Assembly: GCA_950106755.1 (NCBI GenBank)
Contig: OX467086.1
Location: forward strand, 28,724,001-28,788,000
From: Climacium dendroides
Taxonomy: Eukaryota > Streptophyta > Bryopsida > Hypnales > Climaciaceae
Direction of reading: 5' to 3'
Length of the DNA: 64,000 bases
Numbering within the stretch: the first letter of the stretch is position 1; the number at the start of each line of letters is the position of its first letter. Both the position numbers and the translations under genes were made by a program. Of the stretch, positions 32,601 to 43,444 are shown piece by piece. Below the pieces are notes generated by a model. That model was not told where the DNA came from, made no database searches, and worked only from the letters and a program-made list of their open reading frames with translations.

Positions 32601-34973
32601 TCAGAATTAGTTCTAAGCAGTTTTCAAATAAGCTGTTTTTCTCATCTGGGGTTATTGGTGAACCCGCTCAGATTGCTTTATATGAGACCCTGCTTGCAAG
32701 CAAGCATCGGACTATCAATGGCGATGAAGCAGATTATTTCTACGTGCCTCTCTTACTTGCTTGTATGGTTGAACAAGCAGATGCCGCTCCACACCTGAGT
32801 ATGCAGGTTCCTTCTAGCATCAATTTCTTTTGAGTGGTATATTGAATGGATGCAGTGGATTTCGTATATCCTGCTTGTTGAACTGGATTGAGGCCCTGCT
32901 TTTGCTGAGGAAGATGTATGACGGTACTTGATGTTAGTTTGTCTTGTGTGGCGTTACTTTGGATTGATATGTCTCTTATGCAGGGATATTATATGGGTTT
33001 GAGGCAATACTTCGCCGGAGACTATAGCAGGCAGGCATATGTGCATATACAAGAGAATTATCCATATTGGAATCGCTCTGGCGGACGTGATCACATCTGG
33101 GTATGCTGAAAGTTTCGTTCTCAAATGTTCTATTAGACATTTCTCTATTGTTAATTAGTTTCTTAGGGTGCACGTGCGCTGCTGATTAACGATTGCGTGC
33201 TGGTGCTGGGTATTTCAGTTTTTCCCATGGGATGAAGGAGCATGCTCGGCGCCAAAAGAGATATGGAATAGCATGATGTTGACTCATTGGGGTAACACAA
33301 ACACAAAGCACAAGACGTCCACTACGGCATATTTTCCTGACAATTGGGATCGCATACCACCAGAATGGCGTGGCCATCACCCTTGCTATGACCCTGCAAA
33401 AGACCTTGTTCTACCAGCGTGGAAATATCCAGATCCATATTCAATTGTACAGAACTTCTCGGCTAGGTAAGCTTGGCTATTTAACTAATGTTGCCCCATG
33501 TCAAGGAGCCATCGTTCTTGCTGCTTTTACAGAACATTACGCAGATCTAATACATCAACATTCTGTTCAGGTACTTGTGAGTACCAAAACTCTGAACATA
33601 TCCCTTGCATGCAGACCTCGCCAAGATCGGCCAACACTCTTCTACTTCAACGGTAACTTGGGAAGTGCGTATGAAGGTGGTCGACGAGAACCCGAGTATG
33701 TCGTCTGCACGTTATCCTTCTCTTTCACTGGAAAATGACAAAATGTATTGCAGTATTCTGCACTGTAGGAGTCTCTGCATTAGCCTGTCTGGACACCAAC
33801 CTCAAGTTGACTCACAACTTAGTTGGAACTAAATCATTTATCACTGCAATTTGAGAAGTAAAATACTATCCATGCCCATTTTCGGTGCTTCATGGTTAAA
33901 GATTCAGGTTAGAACATCATCTGTGTACACTAGATGTTAAAACTTGGTTCTGATGATGTCAGGTACAGCATGGGCATCAGGCAGCGAGTGGCAGCAGAGT
34001 TTGGCTCACAGCGTGACAAGAACGGGTTACTGGGCCGGCAAGCAGCAGCAGATGTGGTGGTTCAGGCCCGACGAAGTCCAGATTACAAGCTTGAGCTGTC
34101 CAAGTCTCGATTTTGTGGCGTATTTCCAGGAGATGGCTGGAGTGGTCGCATGGAAGACAGCATTCTAAACGGTTGTATTCCTGTCATTATACAGGTGTTC
34201 CCACATTGCCAACCACATGTAGTAGATCCTCTTTATCCTGTTACTCTCATCTGAGCTCTCCAATGCCTTGCTTTAGGATAATCGTAATGATCAGGGCTTG
34301 TTTGGAGGGTTTGCTGCAGGATGGTATCCACTTGCCGTTTGAGAATGTTCTTAATTATGAGAGTTTCACTGTACGCATAGCAGAAGACGATATCCCCAAT
34401 CTCACCACCATTCTCAGGGTACGCTTCAAAATCTCTCATGCTGTCTATTTGTATGCTGCTTTACAGGGAAATTGTGTGACTTCAAACGATCACAGTCTGT
34501 ATACCATCTTGACATGTTCTTCGTTTTGTCTATTGATGAAACTGGGTTATGGCAGGCCATAAATGAAACTGAAGTCGATTCCATGTTGGCAGCTATCCGA
34601 GGTTTGTGGCAACGGTTCACATACCACCGTGCCGTGAAGCTGGAGGCAAAGAGGCAAATGTTGAAACGTAATCGAGAAGATTCGTGGGCCGCTGTGTACA
34701 ACTCCTTGACAGGAGATGACGCTTTCTCCACCTTTGTTCAGGTCAGCACTTCTTCCTTAATTTCTGCAGGGTTTGATGGGAATACGCTTTATAAAGTCTA
34801 CAAGGTTTGATGCGAACACAAGTTCGCAAGGTTTGATGGGAACACACTTTATAAAGCCCATTAGTAATGCCTTAGTGAGACAGGTGTTGCACTACAAACT
34901 ACACACGGATAAATGGCGAAGGGAATTGATGCAACCGTCGAAGGATTATGGAGTTCCAGCAAGTTGTAGATGA
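29563..34973 (+). CDS. GT47 exostosin-type glycosyltransferase with EGF-like modules, ExAD-like
   Basis: Exons: 29563-29853, 30010-30103, 30838-31024, 31253-31496, 31673-31873, 32187-32273, 32672-32806, 32984-33100, 33219-33466, 33615-33695, 33963-34194, 34320-34418, 34556-34741, 34884-34973. All introns are GT-AG and phases agree; the product is 763 aa. Residues ~10-27 (GVSLVLLLTALHFF) form a signal anchor typical of Golgi type II proteins. One EGF-like unit spans 104-131 (CHGGGVCN, CRCSVGFSGPGC) and another ~256-284 (CNDNGICLQGFCACRKGWYG). The exostosin domain runs from LIYVYDLP (~324) through YPYWNRSGGRDHIW and FFPWDEGACSAP to GDGWSGRMEDSILNGCIPVI and DGIHLPFEN (~650). This layout matches Arabidopsis ExAD, an arabinosyltransferase acting on extensin Hyp-arabinosides; that specificity is inferred. 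No disabling change seen. Confidence 0.85.
34742..34883 (+). repeat. Small tandem duplication in the last intron
   Basis: The last intron holds three imperfect copies of GGTTTGATGGGAACAC, two of them followed by CTTTATAAAG, at offsets of about 26-33 bp. The flanking GT and AG splice sites are intact, so this should not affect the product. Confidence 0.75.
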
Positions 34974-35966
34974 AGCACCTACGAGTGGCCCGATGCTTAC
35001 CATCGACGGCAAGGGAATCTATTGCCTTGAGAAAGATGGGGTCCGAAGGTGAGTTGAACCTGTACTGAAAATTTGCGGTGGAGCTCATTATTTGCAGCCA
35101 AAATTGGATCGAAATTCAAATTGGATGAGGCTTATATTATATGATTTACAAGCTTCCTGAACAAAACTTTAAACGATTTTATACTATGCTCAGACAATTT
35201 CTTATTTCATACAATTGTGCAAACCAAATGCACAATGGAAGCGACTCTTCAAGGGGTTTAGAGTCATGTTCACTTGTGATCGGCCCGTTCCAGCGGACTG
35301 ATAACAGAAGACTTGAGATTGTTCCATCCAAAGTTGTGCGTCTTGTAGCAAATTTGGCATCAAAGTAGAGGTACCTAATTGAGACATATTCCTTAGTGCA
35401 ACACTCTGAAATCATAAAAATTCAAACTAGACTTGTTAAAGATTACATGGGAAAAGAAAATACAACAATATCATTTATGGATTCAAATATTGTAATGTTT
35501 GATCATGAAGGTGTTAAAACTACAAAAGAGATTTGAAGTCTTTCAATCCTCTTTTCACATGTCAAATCTAAAAAGTTGGTCACTGAACAATATGAGGATA
35601 AAAAACCTAACATGCATAACCCCAATTAATTTATGACTTCTCAAAATCTACTTTACAATTTTCTTAAATGAATTTCTAATGTGATTCCTTCTCCAAGAGA
35701 TAGTTTATTTGAGGCTCATTTTCAAGAGCCCTTGATACTATGGAAAGTCAAGATTGCAATGGACACCCTTGCATAGAATCTTGAATAGAAAAATCATTGT
35801 CCATCATTTTCAAAATCAGATTTTTGATGTGAAACTAGACTTTAAAAAGAATTTTTCAAAAATATAAAGTAATAAAAATAGCAACTTGGTTAAGTTTTAT
35901 TTAACTTTAAAATATTGACGACATCAAAAATTGGTGCTTTGAGCATTTAGGGGTAAAGCAATTTTT

Positions 35967-36200
35967 ACAGTTCAGAGCGGGCGGTCTAAAGTGTACAAAC
36001 TCCATAGATGTCTTAAATCTATACCATTCTTAAATGTTTGAAATCTATAGCTGTGCTAGATATCACTTTTACAATTCATATCATGCGGTTTGAAATTTAT
36101 AGTAGTCATAGATGTCTCAAATCTATAAAGGTCCAAAATTCTTGAAAACTATACCTATCCAAATGTCACTTTTACAATTCAGAATAGGTGGTCTGAAAAT
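35967..36200 (+). repeat. ~104-bp tandem repeat, 2.3 units
   Basis: ACARTTCA starts recur at 35967, 36071 and 36174. Each unit continues with a GGTCTRAAR-like stretch, then CATAGATGTCTYAAATCTATA, and ends with TCACTTTT. Non-coding. Confidence 0.8.
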
Positions 36201-36869
36201 GGCACATGGAATGCCACCATTTTAATGAAATTTCCCATGAATGTAGATCTGAATGAAAACTTTATTTCTTTTTCTTCAATCTCAATTTTTTGTACTTTTT
36301 CTTGTAGTACTAACAATTGCCCGTTTACATCCAACCTTCAATATAGTAGTCATAAGAGCAATTAAATGTTGGATGTGGATAGACAATTGTTCTTTGAAGT
36401 CTTGATATTGAGTAGAGTAGGGAAATATATTAACATATATATAGATATATCATTTCAAAATTTGATTTATAATTTTTGAAATTGAGCCTCCAAATCATAA
36501 ACAATTTTTTGCAACCAAAATTTAACTAAAACTTCTTACATTTTTTAATTTTGGCATATTTTGAAGACAATGGATTGATATGTATAAATAAAGTCTAATA
36601 TCTTGCTTACAACACAATCATTCGTTTTGACTTGTGTATGGGTTTTGTATTTTCTTATACAAATTGTTGAATTTTTTATCATACTACTTGTACAAAGAAG
36701 CCTACTTCTCCCCATATTACAAACAGAGTGTATGGTTTGTAAAACTTTGTAATGTACACATTGTTTAGTTTGCAAACCAAACTCAATACAAAAATATGAT
36801 TCAAATACTATCCCTTAAATTTTTTGATGTTTAGATAAATAAAAATTCTGTTTTAGAATGCTTGTCTCT

Positions 36870-37060
36870 AAAGCAATTTTAGAATGAATATCTCCACCGA
36901 TTGCTAGTTCAATGAGCCTAAACTTCTAAATGTAGGCTTTTCTAGTTCAAACTTGCTTCAAAATACTTGTTCCCACAACAATTTTAGAATAAATATATCT
37001 GCACCAATTGCGTGTTCAATGTACCTAAAATTCCAAATGTAGGTTGTTCTAATCTAGACC
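36870..37060 (+). repeat. ~108-bp tandem duplication
   Basis: CAATTTTAGAATGAATATCTCCACC near 36871 recurs as a close variant near 36979. Both are followed by GTTCAATG, then CCTAAA and CCAAATGTAGG-like sequence. Confidence 0.7.
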
Positions 37061-37383
37061 TTCAAAAAGGTAGAGTATTATCTTTTAGCATTTCTAAAAA
37101 AAACATGTATATTCTATAACTTGTAAATTTTAGTCAATATATTGGAAATGGTTTGAGATTACATAGAAAAAGTTTCAACCAAAGAAACTTTCATTTTCAT
37201 ATTCTTTTAAATTATGAAGTAGAAGGTGATTCTCCTTTCATTTTTTTAAGCTAAATGAAATGAAAATCTAAATTGCTAATAATCTTACAAGTAATTGAAA
37301 TGGTTAAATTTGTGGTAAAAATGTTGTTATAAGCACACGGTATCCATACTTTTCTTTTTTATTTGAAAATTTTCAAAAATGAG

Positions 37384-38142
37384 TTTAACCTCTAAAGTCC
37401 CAAGGCTTTTTTCCATCAAAACCTACTCAAAATTGCCATTTCCATTGTAAAGAGAAAAAAACTTTAAAAAAAACTTTTTTTTCCATATCTAACTACAAGA
37501 TCTTGTACTACACTAGTATAAAAATGTGTGGAAATTTTTTTAGAAACTTTGACCATGTAGATTATAAGATATTTGCATTCAAAGTGAAGAAAACAAGTTT
37601 TCCCTACACCTTAATTGGCTAGATTTTTGGCTCAAGTTTGAATCTTCTTAACTTAAAATTTTTGCAATATTAATTTTTGATTTTCTAATTTTTTATGTTG
37701 AATAATTAAGTGGAGAATATAGGGAAAAAATTCAACAAAAAAACAATCAATTTTCATTCACTAAAAAATTATTATTTAAAAATAGGTTCTAGATTGAAGG
37801 GATAACTAAACAATTAATAGCTCTAAGATGGAATTAAAACACAATAACCCTAATGGTGAGATTGTTCTAGCAAGCAAACTTAACTTTGCTAACAGATTTT
37901 TTGAAAAAATGTTAAAATTGCATTAAAAAATGAAGTCTATAAATTATTTTTTCAAGAAGATGCTTTATTAGACTTTTGTTTCTGCACACCGATTGAAATA
38001 AAAATGATATTCCTGGAAAGCTAATTTGATTTCCTATCTTCAAAAAAAAGTTTAAAAAATTAATGTCAAAAATCGAGATCACACAAGCCTACCCGAAATC
38101 CCAAGAGTCCTCCATAGGGACTTTCAAACTTTAGGGGTTAAA
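37384..38142 (+). repeat. Dispersed repeat with inverted ends, copy 2
   Basis: Begins TTTAACCTCTAAAGTCCCAA and ends AACTTTAGGGGTTAAAA. It aligns with copy 1 at 13427-14010 across ATCTAACTACAAGATCTTG, GACCATGTAGATTATAAGAT and GATCACACAAGCCTACCCG. It is about 175 bp longer than copy 1 because of extra internal AT-rich sequence. Non-coding. Confidence 0.7.
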
Positions 38143-38599
38143 AATCAATTTTATATGTCTTTTTTACCTTTAGAAAAATAATATTTTTCATAACTTTTAC
38201 CTCATTATTTGTAATTGAATGTTTCAAATGTTTTTGAGTAGATATCAATATATGCAATCCAATAAAATTAATTAATCATTCTTTATATTGTATTTTTAGT
38301 TGCTTAGTATGACATCAAAATTGAAAAAAACAAACATTTAATTTTTATAATATTTATTGGAATGACTTCAAACAAAGCTTGACATATAGATTAGGATTGG
38401 CTATCCTAAAAAATTCATGCAAACATTTCAAATTACAAAGTAGAGAAAGTCTATCAAAGTTTTTAAAAAAAAAGTGAGTTCTTTAAGTCTTTTTTTGGTT
38501 AATTTTTAATTTTTATCTTCAACTGAAATTGTAGCAAAGAGTAGTTGAGCTCACTATTTTTTTTTAACAATATCAAAGAAATGAGATATATTCTAATTG

Positions 38600-38885
38600 C
38601 TTTTACTCCATCTCATATTTAATCTAGGAGGTTAGCCATATGTATTATTCCTCTATCTAATTTTTAGTGTAACCTAGGGATTATGGCATTTGACCCCCTT
38701 ACTCCATCTGATGTTTGTTGTAGCAATGGATTTTAACATGTGGCCTCACCCCATCTAATGTTTATTATTGTCAAATAGGTGAAGCATTTTCTTGGCTTCT
38801 TCACTCTATCAAATATTTATTAAAACCAAGGGATTAGGCATGCACCTTAGTCCTTTATTCCATTCAATGTTTATTATAAAGGAGG
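38600..38885 (+). repeat. ~50-bp degenerate tandem repeat
   Basis: Five or six imperfect units built on CTCCATCTAATGTTTATTAT, at about 38607, 38650, 38702, 38749, 38803 and 38858. Non-coding. Confidence 0.65.
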
Positions 38886-39169
38886 TGACATATGCAAGAT
38901 CACTTCAATAAAAATATGGAGTTCAATGCAACAATTGGCCACATCCCTATCTTCCTTTAATAAATACTAGTGTGCCTTGTGCATTTGCCACAATATAATA
39001 AAATTCTTTTCTATTATGAGTGTATAAGGAGTGGGATTGTTTATTTTGTTTCTTTGTTTAATTCATTGATATCTTAAATACCTTTGTAAAAAAGATGTTG
39101 ATTTTGGAAGGAGATGTGTATTTTATTTGTTTGATATATTGATATTATTTCTATTTTTATTTAACTTCT

Positions 39170-39905
39170 AACATTCCAATGGTTGTGGCAATGGCATACA
39201 ACACACTAGTCTATACCTTAAAATAAGGTTGTTTATTTTGTTTGGTTGACACGTTGAGATCTAAAATACTATGAGGCATTCAATGGCATTCTTGGTATTA
39301 TTGAAAAGCTCTTGACAAGGACAAGTGCATGGACTTTGTTTTGTGGTGTTTGGACAAATGGTGTGGGAGTTATTTAATTTCAAAGCTTTTATGAAGTCAA
39401 AAATTGAATTAAATTATCTTTTATTTTGGAAAAATTATAACATTCATATTGCATGTCCAAACACTACAAGCCCAAGCCAATGCATTCCTTTGTACTTGAA
39501 GCATTCTATTTGTGCCAATTTTGTGGCATACAATGTGAAAGCTATGGATTTTGTTATATTAGAAAATTGAATTAAATTATCTTTTATTTGAAAAAACCAT
39601 AACTTTCACATGTCATGTCCAAACACCACAAAACAATCTTCACTCAATGTATAGAATTTTTTATTTGTACCAAGAATGTAGTCTTGGTACCGCTCAAATG
39701 CACTTGGCAAGGAGAGGTGCATGGACTTTGTTTCATGGTGTTTGGACAAACAGTGTAAAAGTTATAGAATTTCAAAGTTTTAATGAATTAAAAAATTAAA
39801 AAATTAATCTTTACTTTTATGGAGTATTTTGGTTGTGGCAACAACACAGGGCATACTAGTCTATACCTTAAATTAGATTGTTTGTTTTGTATTATTTTGT
39901 TTTTT
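39170..39905 (+). repeat. Direct repeat of ~150 bp spaced 391 bp apart
   Basis: GTGCATGGACTTTGTTT occurs at 39325 and 39716, with about 100 bp of flanking similarity. A second shared block (ACTAGTCTATACCTTAAA) occurs near 39206 and 39858, in keeping with a duplicated segment later altered by indels. The 81-codon ORF at 39325-39570 lies in it and is probably not a gene. Confidence 0.65.
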
Positions 39906-39912
39906 ATATGAT

Positions 39913-41014
39913 CACTACAAAAAAAACAGTGAATAAATGACTACAGGAAATGACTGTAGAATGACTAGATGTCTGGAACAACTAAGAAATGACTGGGAAT
40001 TCCATAATTGCACCAGCAATAGGGCAGCAACATCGGAACAGTCATTTGGTAGTCATTTTTTGTAACCAGGGACGAGGGTGCAATGAAGGTGGACTTTCAT
40101 CCACGATTTCTAATCCAAACTGGGAACGAAAAAACAGCGGGAACTGAGGTAGGTCAGCGGTTTTTGAAGTAGTCACTAAAAAGTTACTTGAAGTCAGCAA
40201 ATACGACTTCGCATGTCTTTGTAGTGAGTAAGAAATGACTTAATGATTTTGGGTGGATAAAGGTGCCTGCTGTGTCGGACTTCGGATAGGAAGTAAAATT
40301 TTTTGAGCATGTACCTACTCTAGGTCTTCGCAGACACGGCTTTCGGTAATTTATATATGACTTGGAAATGACTACCCGCAAGACAAAACACGACACGACT
40401 CGATTTCCACTGCCGTCACCGGGCCATGAAGGGGCTGACGTGGACACTTGTCATTCTGGGGCTTCTAATACGTGACTCTGACGTTTCTATTGGGCGACCC
40501 CAAAATGTCTGACATATGAGCGTAGTTTACAAGGTGTACGTCTAGACATTTAGAAGGAACGAAGGTGCCTCACAAAGACCAACATAACGACATGACGCCA
40601 TTATTATGGTGGGCTTCAAGTATAGGCTCCATACTACCTTCCTAATGTTTGATATAGTTTCAAGAGTGGAAGGACATATTCCATCGCCTTGGCATCATCA
40701 AAAATGATCAAACAATGAGCTCTTGGTCCAACGTTCCCACAAATTTCTTCTCAAGGATCATTTGCAGCAGTTTCTTCTCAGCATTTTCACTCTAGTACAG
40801 GCTTTCTACCACCTTCGTGATGTTCAATATAGTTTCAAGAGTGGAAGAATATATTCCATCACGTTTCACATCATCAAAAATGATCAAACAACGAGCTCCT
40901 TCTTTGCTACTAACAACGAGTGTCAGTGCTGACTTCCAAAAGTTTAACAAATGACTAATACAGTCATTTGGAAGTCATTTTACAGTCATTGGGGAAACTC
41001 ACTTTCAAGTAGTG
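39913..41014. mobile_element. Non-autonomous CACTA-like DNA transposon
   Basis: Starts CACTACAAAAAAAACAGTG at 39913 and ends TTTCAAGTAGTG at 41014, so both ends carry CACTAC in inverted orientation. The end-proximal ~100 bp on both sides are packed with AATGACTG/CAGTCATT repeats (for example 39936-39990 and 40950-40995), a pattern typical of CACTA subterminal regions. No transposase is present. Inside, 40620-40720 and 40795-40895 are direct repeats sharing ATAGTTTCAAGAGTGGAAG. The expected 3-bp target duplication is not clean (GAT versus ATA). Confidence 0.65.
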
Positions 41015-42079
41015 ATATCAGTGCTCAGGTTATTCATCTATTGCCTAAGTAGCAACGTCTAAGCTCAATAAGACTTAAGTACAACGTGCAATTCCCGTAT
41101 ATAATAAACATTTCAAAGGAATGGAGGTCACTCACGAAGACCACCACTAAAATTACGCCTTGTATGCGAGAGCGGAGCTGTAAGTTCTCGACTCTTTCTG
41201 CTCAACAAAGCTCTCTCAATTTCTGTAAGCCTCTACATGTTGCACCCCCAGCTGTAATTTGAGGTCCTCGCGTTTGCCATGTTCATGTGCTTATGGAAGA
41301 GCTAGTAATTTGCACAGGACTCATGAATCAGTCCGCAGACGAGCGAAAGTACTGTTGTAGTCTGAACCTCTTCCTTGCATGAATTTCGAAGCACACAGGC
41401 GGCGCATTCATAGGGTTTCCCACACACAACGTTGTGTTCCAGGGATTTGTTTGCCCAAAAGTCATACATCTGTCATTCATAAGACCCTTCAACGTTGGAT
41501 TCTATGTCTCTAGAGTTGTCGGTGACTCCATTGGAGTCACATAAGAATCATTTGTAAGTTCCGAAGTAGTCACATGCCAAAAATGTTTCTGGAGAAGCAC
41601 ATGTTCCCTACGTGGCTGCCACGTAGGAGCCGCCATGTTCGTCTTCTTTCCTTGAAAACTATGTTTCTTATTCTTTCAAAACCACTATCCAACCCTACCT
41701 TTTCGCCCGGAGTGAGTGCGCGCCATTGTCATGTGATTTGTTTTGTATGTTGTCTCCGTCATTGCTTGTGTTTTCTTGCCGAGGCCGTATCGATTTCTCT
41801 GGGTGTTAGGGCAAGGATAAAGCTATTGCCAAAGCCTAGGGTCGTAAACTGCCTCCCACTACTGAAAACAAACGTGACGGAGTTGTGCAAAGGAGTTTGC
41901 GGCGGGTAGGCGTTCCAATTAGGAAAGCACTGCACTTACAGAATGGCAAGTTGCACCCTGAGATGAGGTCCGCGAGAGACTCGTCGTTGGAGGCGACGAA
42001 ATCTGATGGCGATGCCATCGCGTCAAGTATGAACCCTAAACCTTTCCTTTCCTTGCACACAGGTTGAGCGTTAAGCACA
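41015..42079. other. Stretch upstream of the FCP1-like pseudogene
   Basis: More GC-rich than the spacer to its left. Short ORFs (41574-41909 and 41885-42067) show no recognisable domain. It may be the decayed 5' part of the phosphatase gene, but the catalytic DxDGT-type motif was not found in any frame. Confidence 0.4.
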
Positions 42080-42890
42080 ATGAGGAGAAGTAGCCCACAA
42101 GTAAATGCACATTTCTTATCGTTTGTCAAGGTGTGGTTGAGCAGTTTTAGGGTTTTTGTGTTTGTGAAGGTAACTTCTTTTAGGGTTCTTCAAAGTACCA
42201 TTCGAACAGTGCTTCGGAGAGTAGTATTTCGACCATGGTTGAAGCCCTTCTTGTGTCGATGATTTAACAATTTCTGTGTGGGCATCTAGGATAGCGGCAG
42301 TAAGCTGCATATGGAAGACGTGTAGGTCAACGGTCTTAGGTGATATGAAAGCTTCAGGGTACGGAACCCCCTTGTTTGCTTGGTCAGGTAAAGTTCTTGA
42401 AGGTGAGGACACAGGAGGTGGTTGCCCAACCGAGTGGGATAAACAACTAGAAGCAGTATATGCAACATGGCCTCGTTTCTGTGCAGCCAATACAGTGATA
42501 GTAGACTATAAACACAGTAGGTTCCATTGCAATCTGGAGGCTAATGTTATCATCAGTACCCCATTCTATGTGAAGTGGATGTGCTCATTGGCAGATGACA
42601 AGGAATACCTCAAACGATATCTGTGGCCGTTGTTGGAGGCTTTGCACTCGAGCGCAAACGTTGCTGATTTTCGATCCAAATGCCCTGAAATTGTCAATGA
42701 ATCCATGTCGCAAATGCTACACAGACGCCGTGTTGGACATGCATATGAATTTTTGGACATTTTGGAAGGTGAGGGGATTAGCTATCCACGGGCTTGGACA
42801 TGTGAAAGCGCCCCTCACTTTCCTTTGATTTTCTTTTCTGATTACAAAATCGTATGTGTGCAGGGAAAGGGACAGAAGCGGAACACTTGA
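42080..42890 (+). pseudogene. FCP1/NIF-type phosphatase domain, broken
   Basis: The fragment FRPWLKPFLCR (to 42262), a TGA, then FNNF in one frame and ISVWASRIAAV in another (from 42276) fits the RPgl.eFL...F.V.VWSS region of the FCP1 homology domain. The longer frame then carries LFAW, TEWDKQLEAVYATWPRF and NTVIVDYKHSRFHCN, followed by a 60-residue helical tail (DKEYLKRYLWPLLEAL). In active members the third motif reads VDD; here the second Asp is Tyr. The N-terminal catalytic motif is missing and there is at least one frameshift plus a stop, so this is a decayed or captured fragment of a plant phosphatase-like gene. Confidence 0.55.
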
Positions 42891-43020
42891 CCAAGGACTA
42901 CCTCGACAGCAACCAAGAAAGCTCCCCTTCCGTCCTCAAAATTTGTAAATTCAGCCTTGTAACTCGTCCTCTATAGTTCCAGGGCTGTGTCACGATGTTC
43001 TGTGGATGTCAGCTCTCCTA

Positions 43021-43444
43021 TTATTCTAGGAGCCGAGCCGTTTCCTGGGTTGTGCAGAGAGTGCTCTCTAATCCCACGCACTTGGATTCTGAATCCCGGA
43101 CTTGGTCCCGCAACGTCCGGTTCTCCACACATAACGCTCCCAATTCCATCATCAGTTTCTTTCGTTCTTCTATTAGGAGACCGTTTTGCTGCTCCGCCAC
43201 CATCAACGCATCCGTCCTCCGGAAGATGGTGTTCCGATTAGTTAGTGCCATCTTCCGGCACACCCGTTTGAGAGCCCCCTCGTAATTCTCGCAGAGCTTA
43301 GTGAGGTCATCCGCCTGCCATACCAGGTGCTGAGCCATCTCCTGGATGTCCTCTAATGGCGTCCCTCCTAGTTGCATGTGGATCCTATCTCCCTCCTCTA
43401 CCTCCATCATCTTGGACCGGGAGGGTCCGGCCTCGGCCTGAGTG
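43021..43444 (-). pseudogene. Coiled-coil 3' part of a gypsy extra ORF
   Basis: From TQAEAGPSRSKMMEVEEGDR (near 43444) the frame runs 141 codons to a TAA at 43021-43023. It is rich in Glu, Leu and Arg with heptad-like spacing (LCVENRTLRDQVRDSESKCV), so a coiled coil is likely. It joins in frame to 45566-46540 when the intervening LTR and one 5-bp duplicate are removed. It is therefore the C-terminal part of that ORF. Confidence 0.6.

Larger units (their letters stand above)
34974..39912. other. 3' flank of the GT47 gene and AT-rich spacer
   Basis: The 3' untranslated region should extend past 34973, but no clear polyadenylation signal is visible. The rest is AT-rich with no credible ORF, interrupted by the local repeats listed separately at 35967-36200, 36870-37060, 37384-38142, 38600-38885 and 39170-39905. 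Confidence 0.6.
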
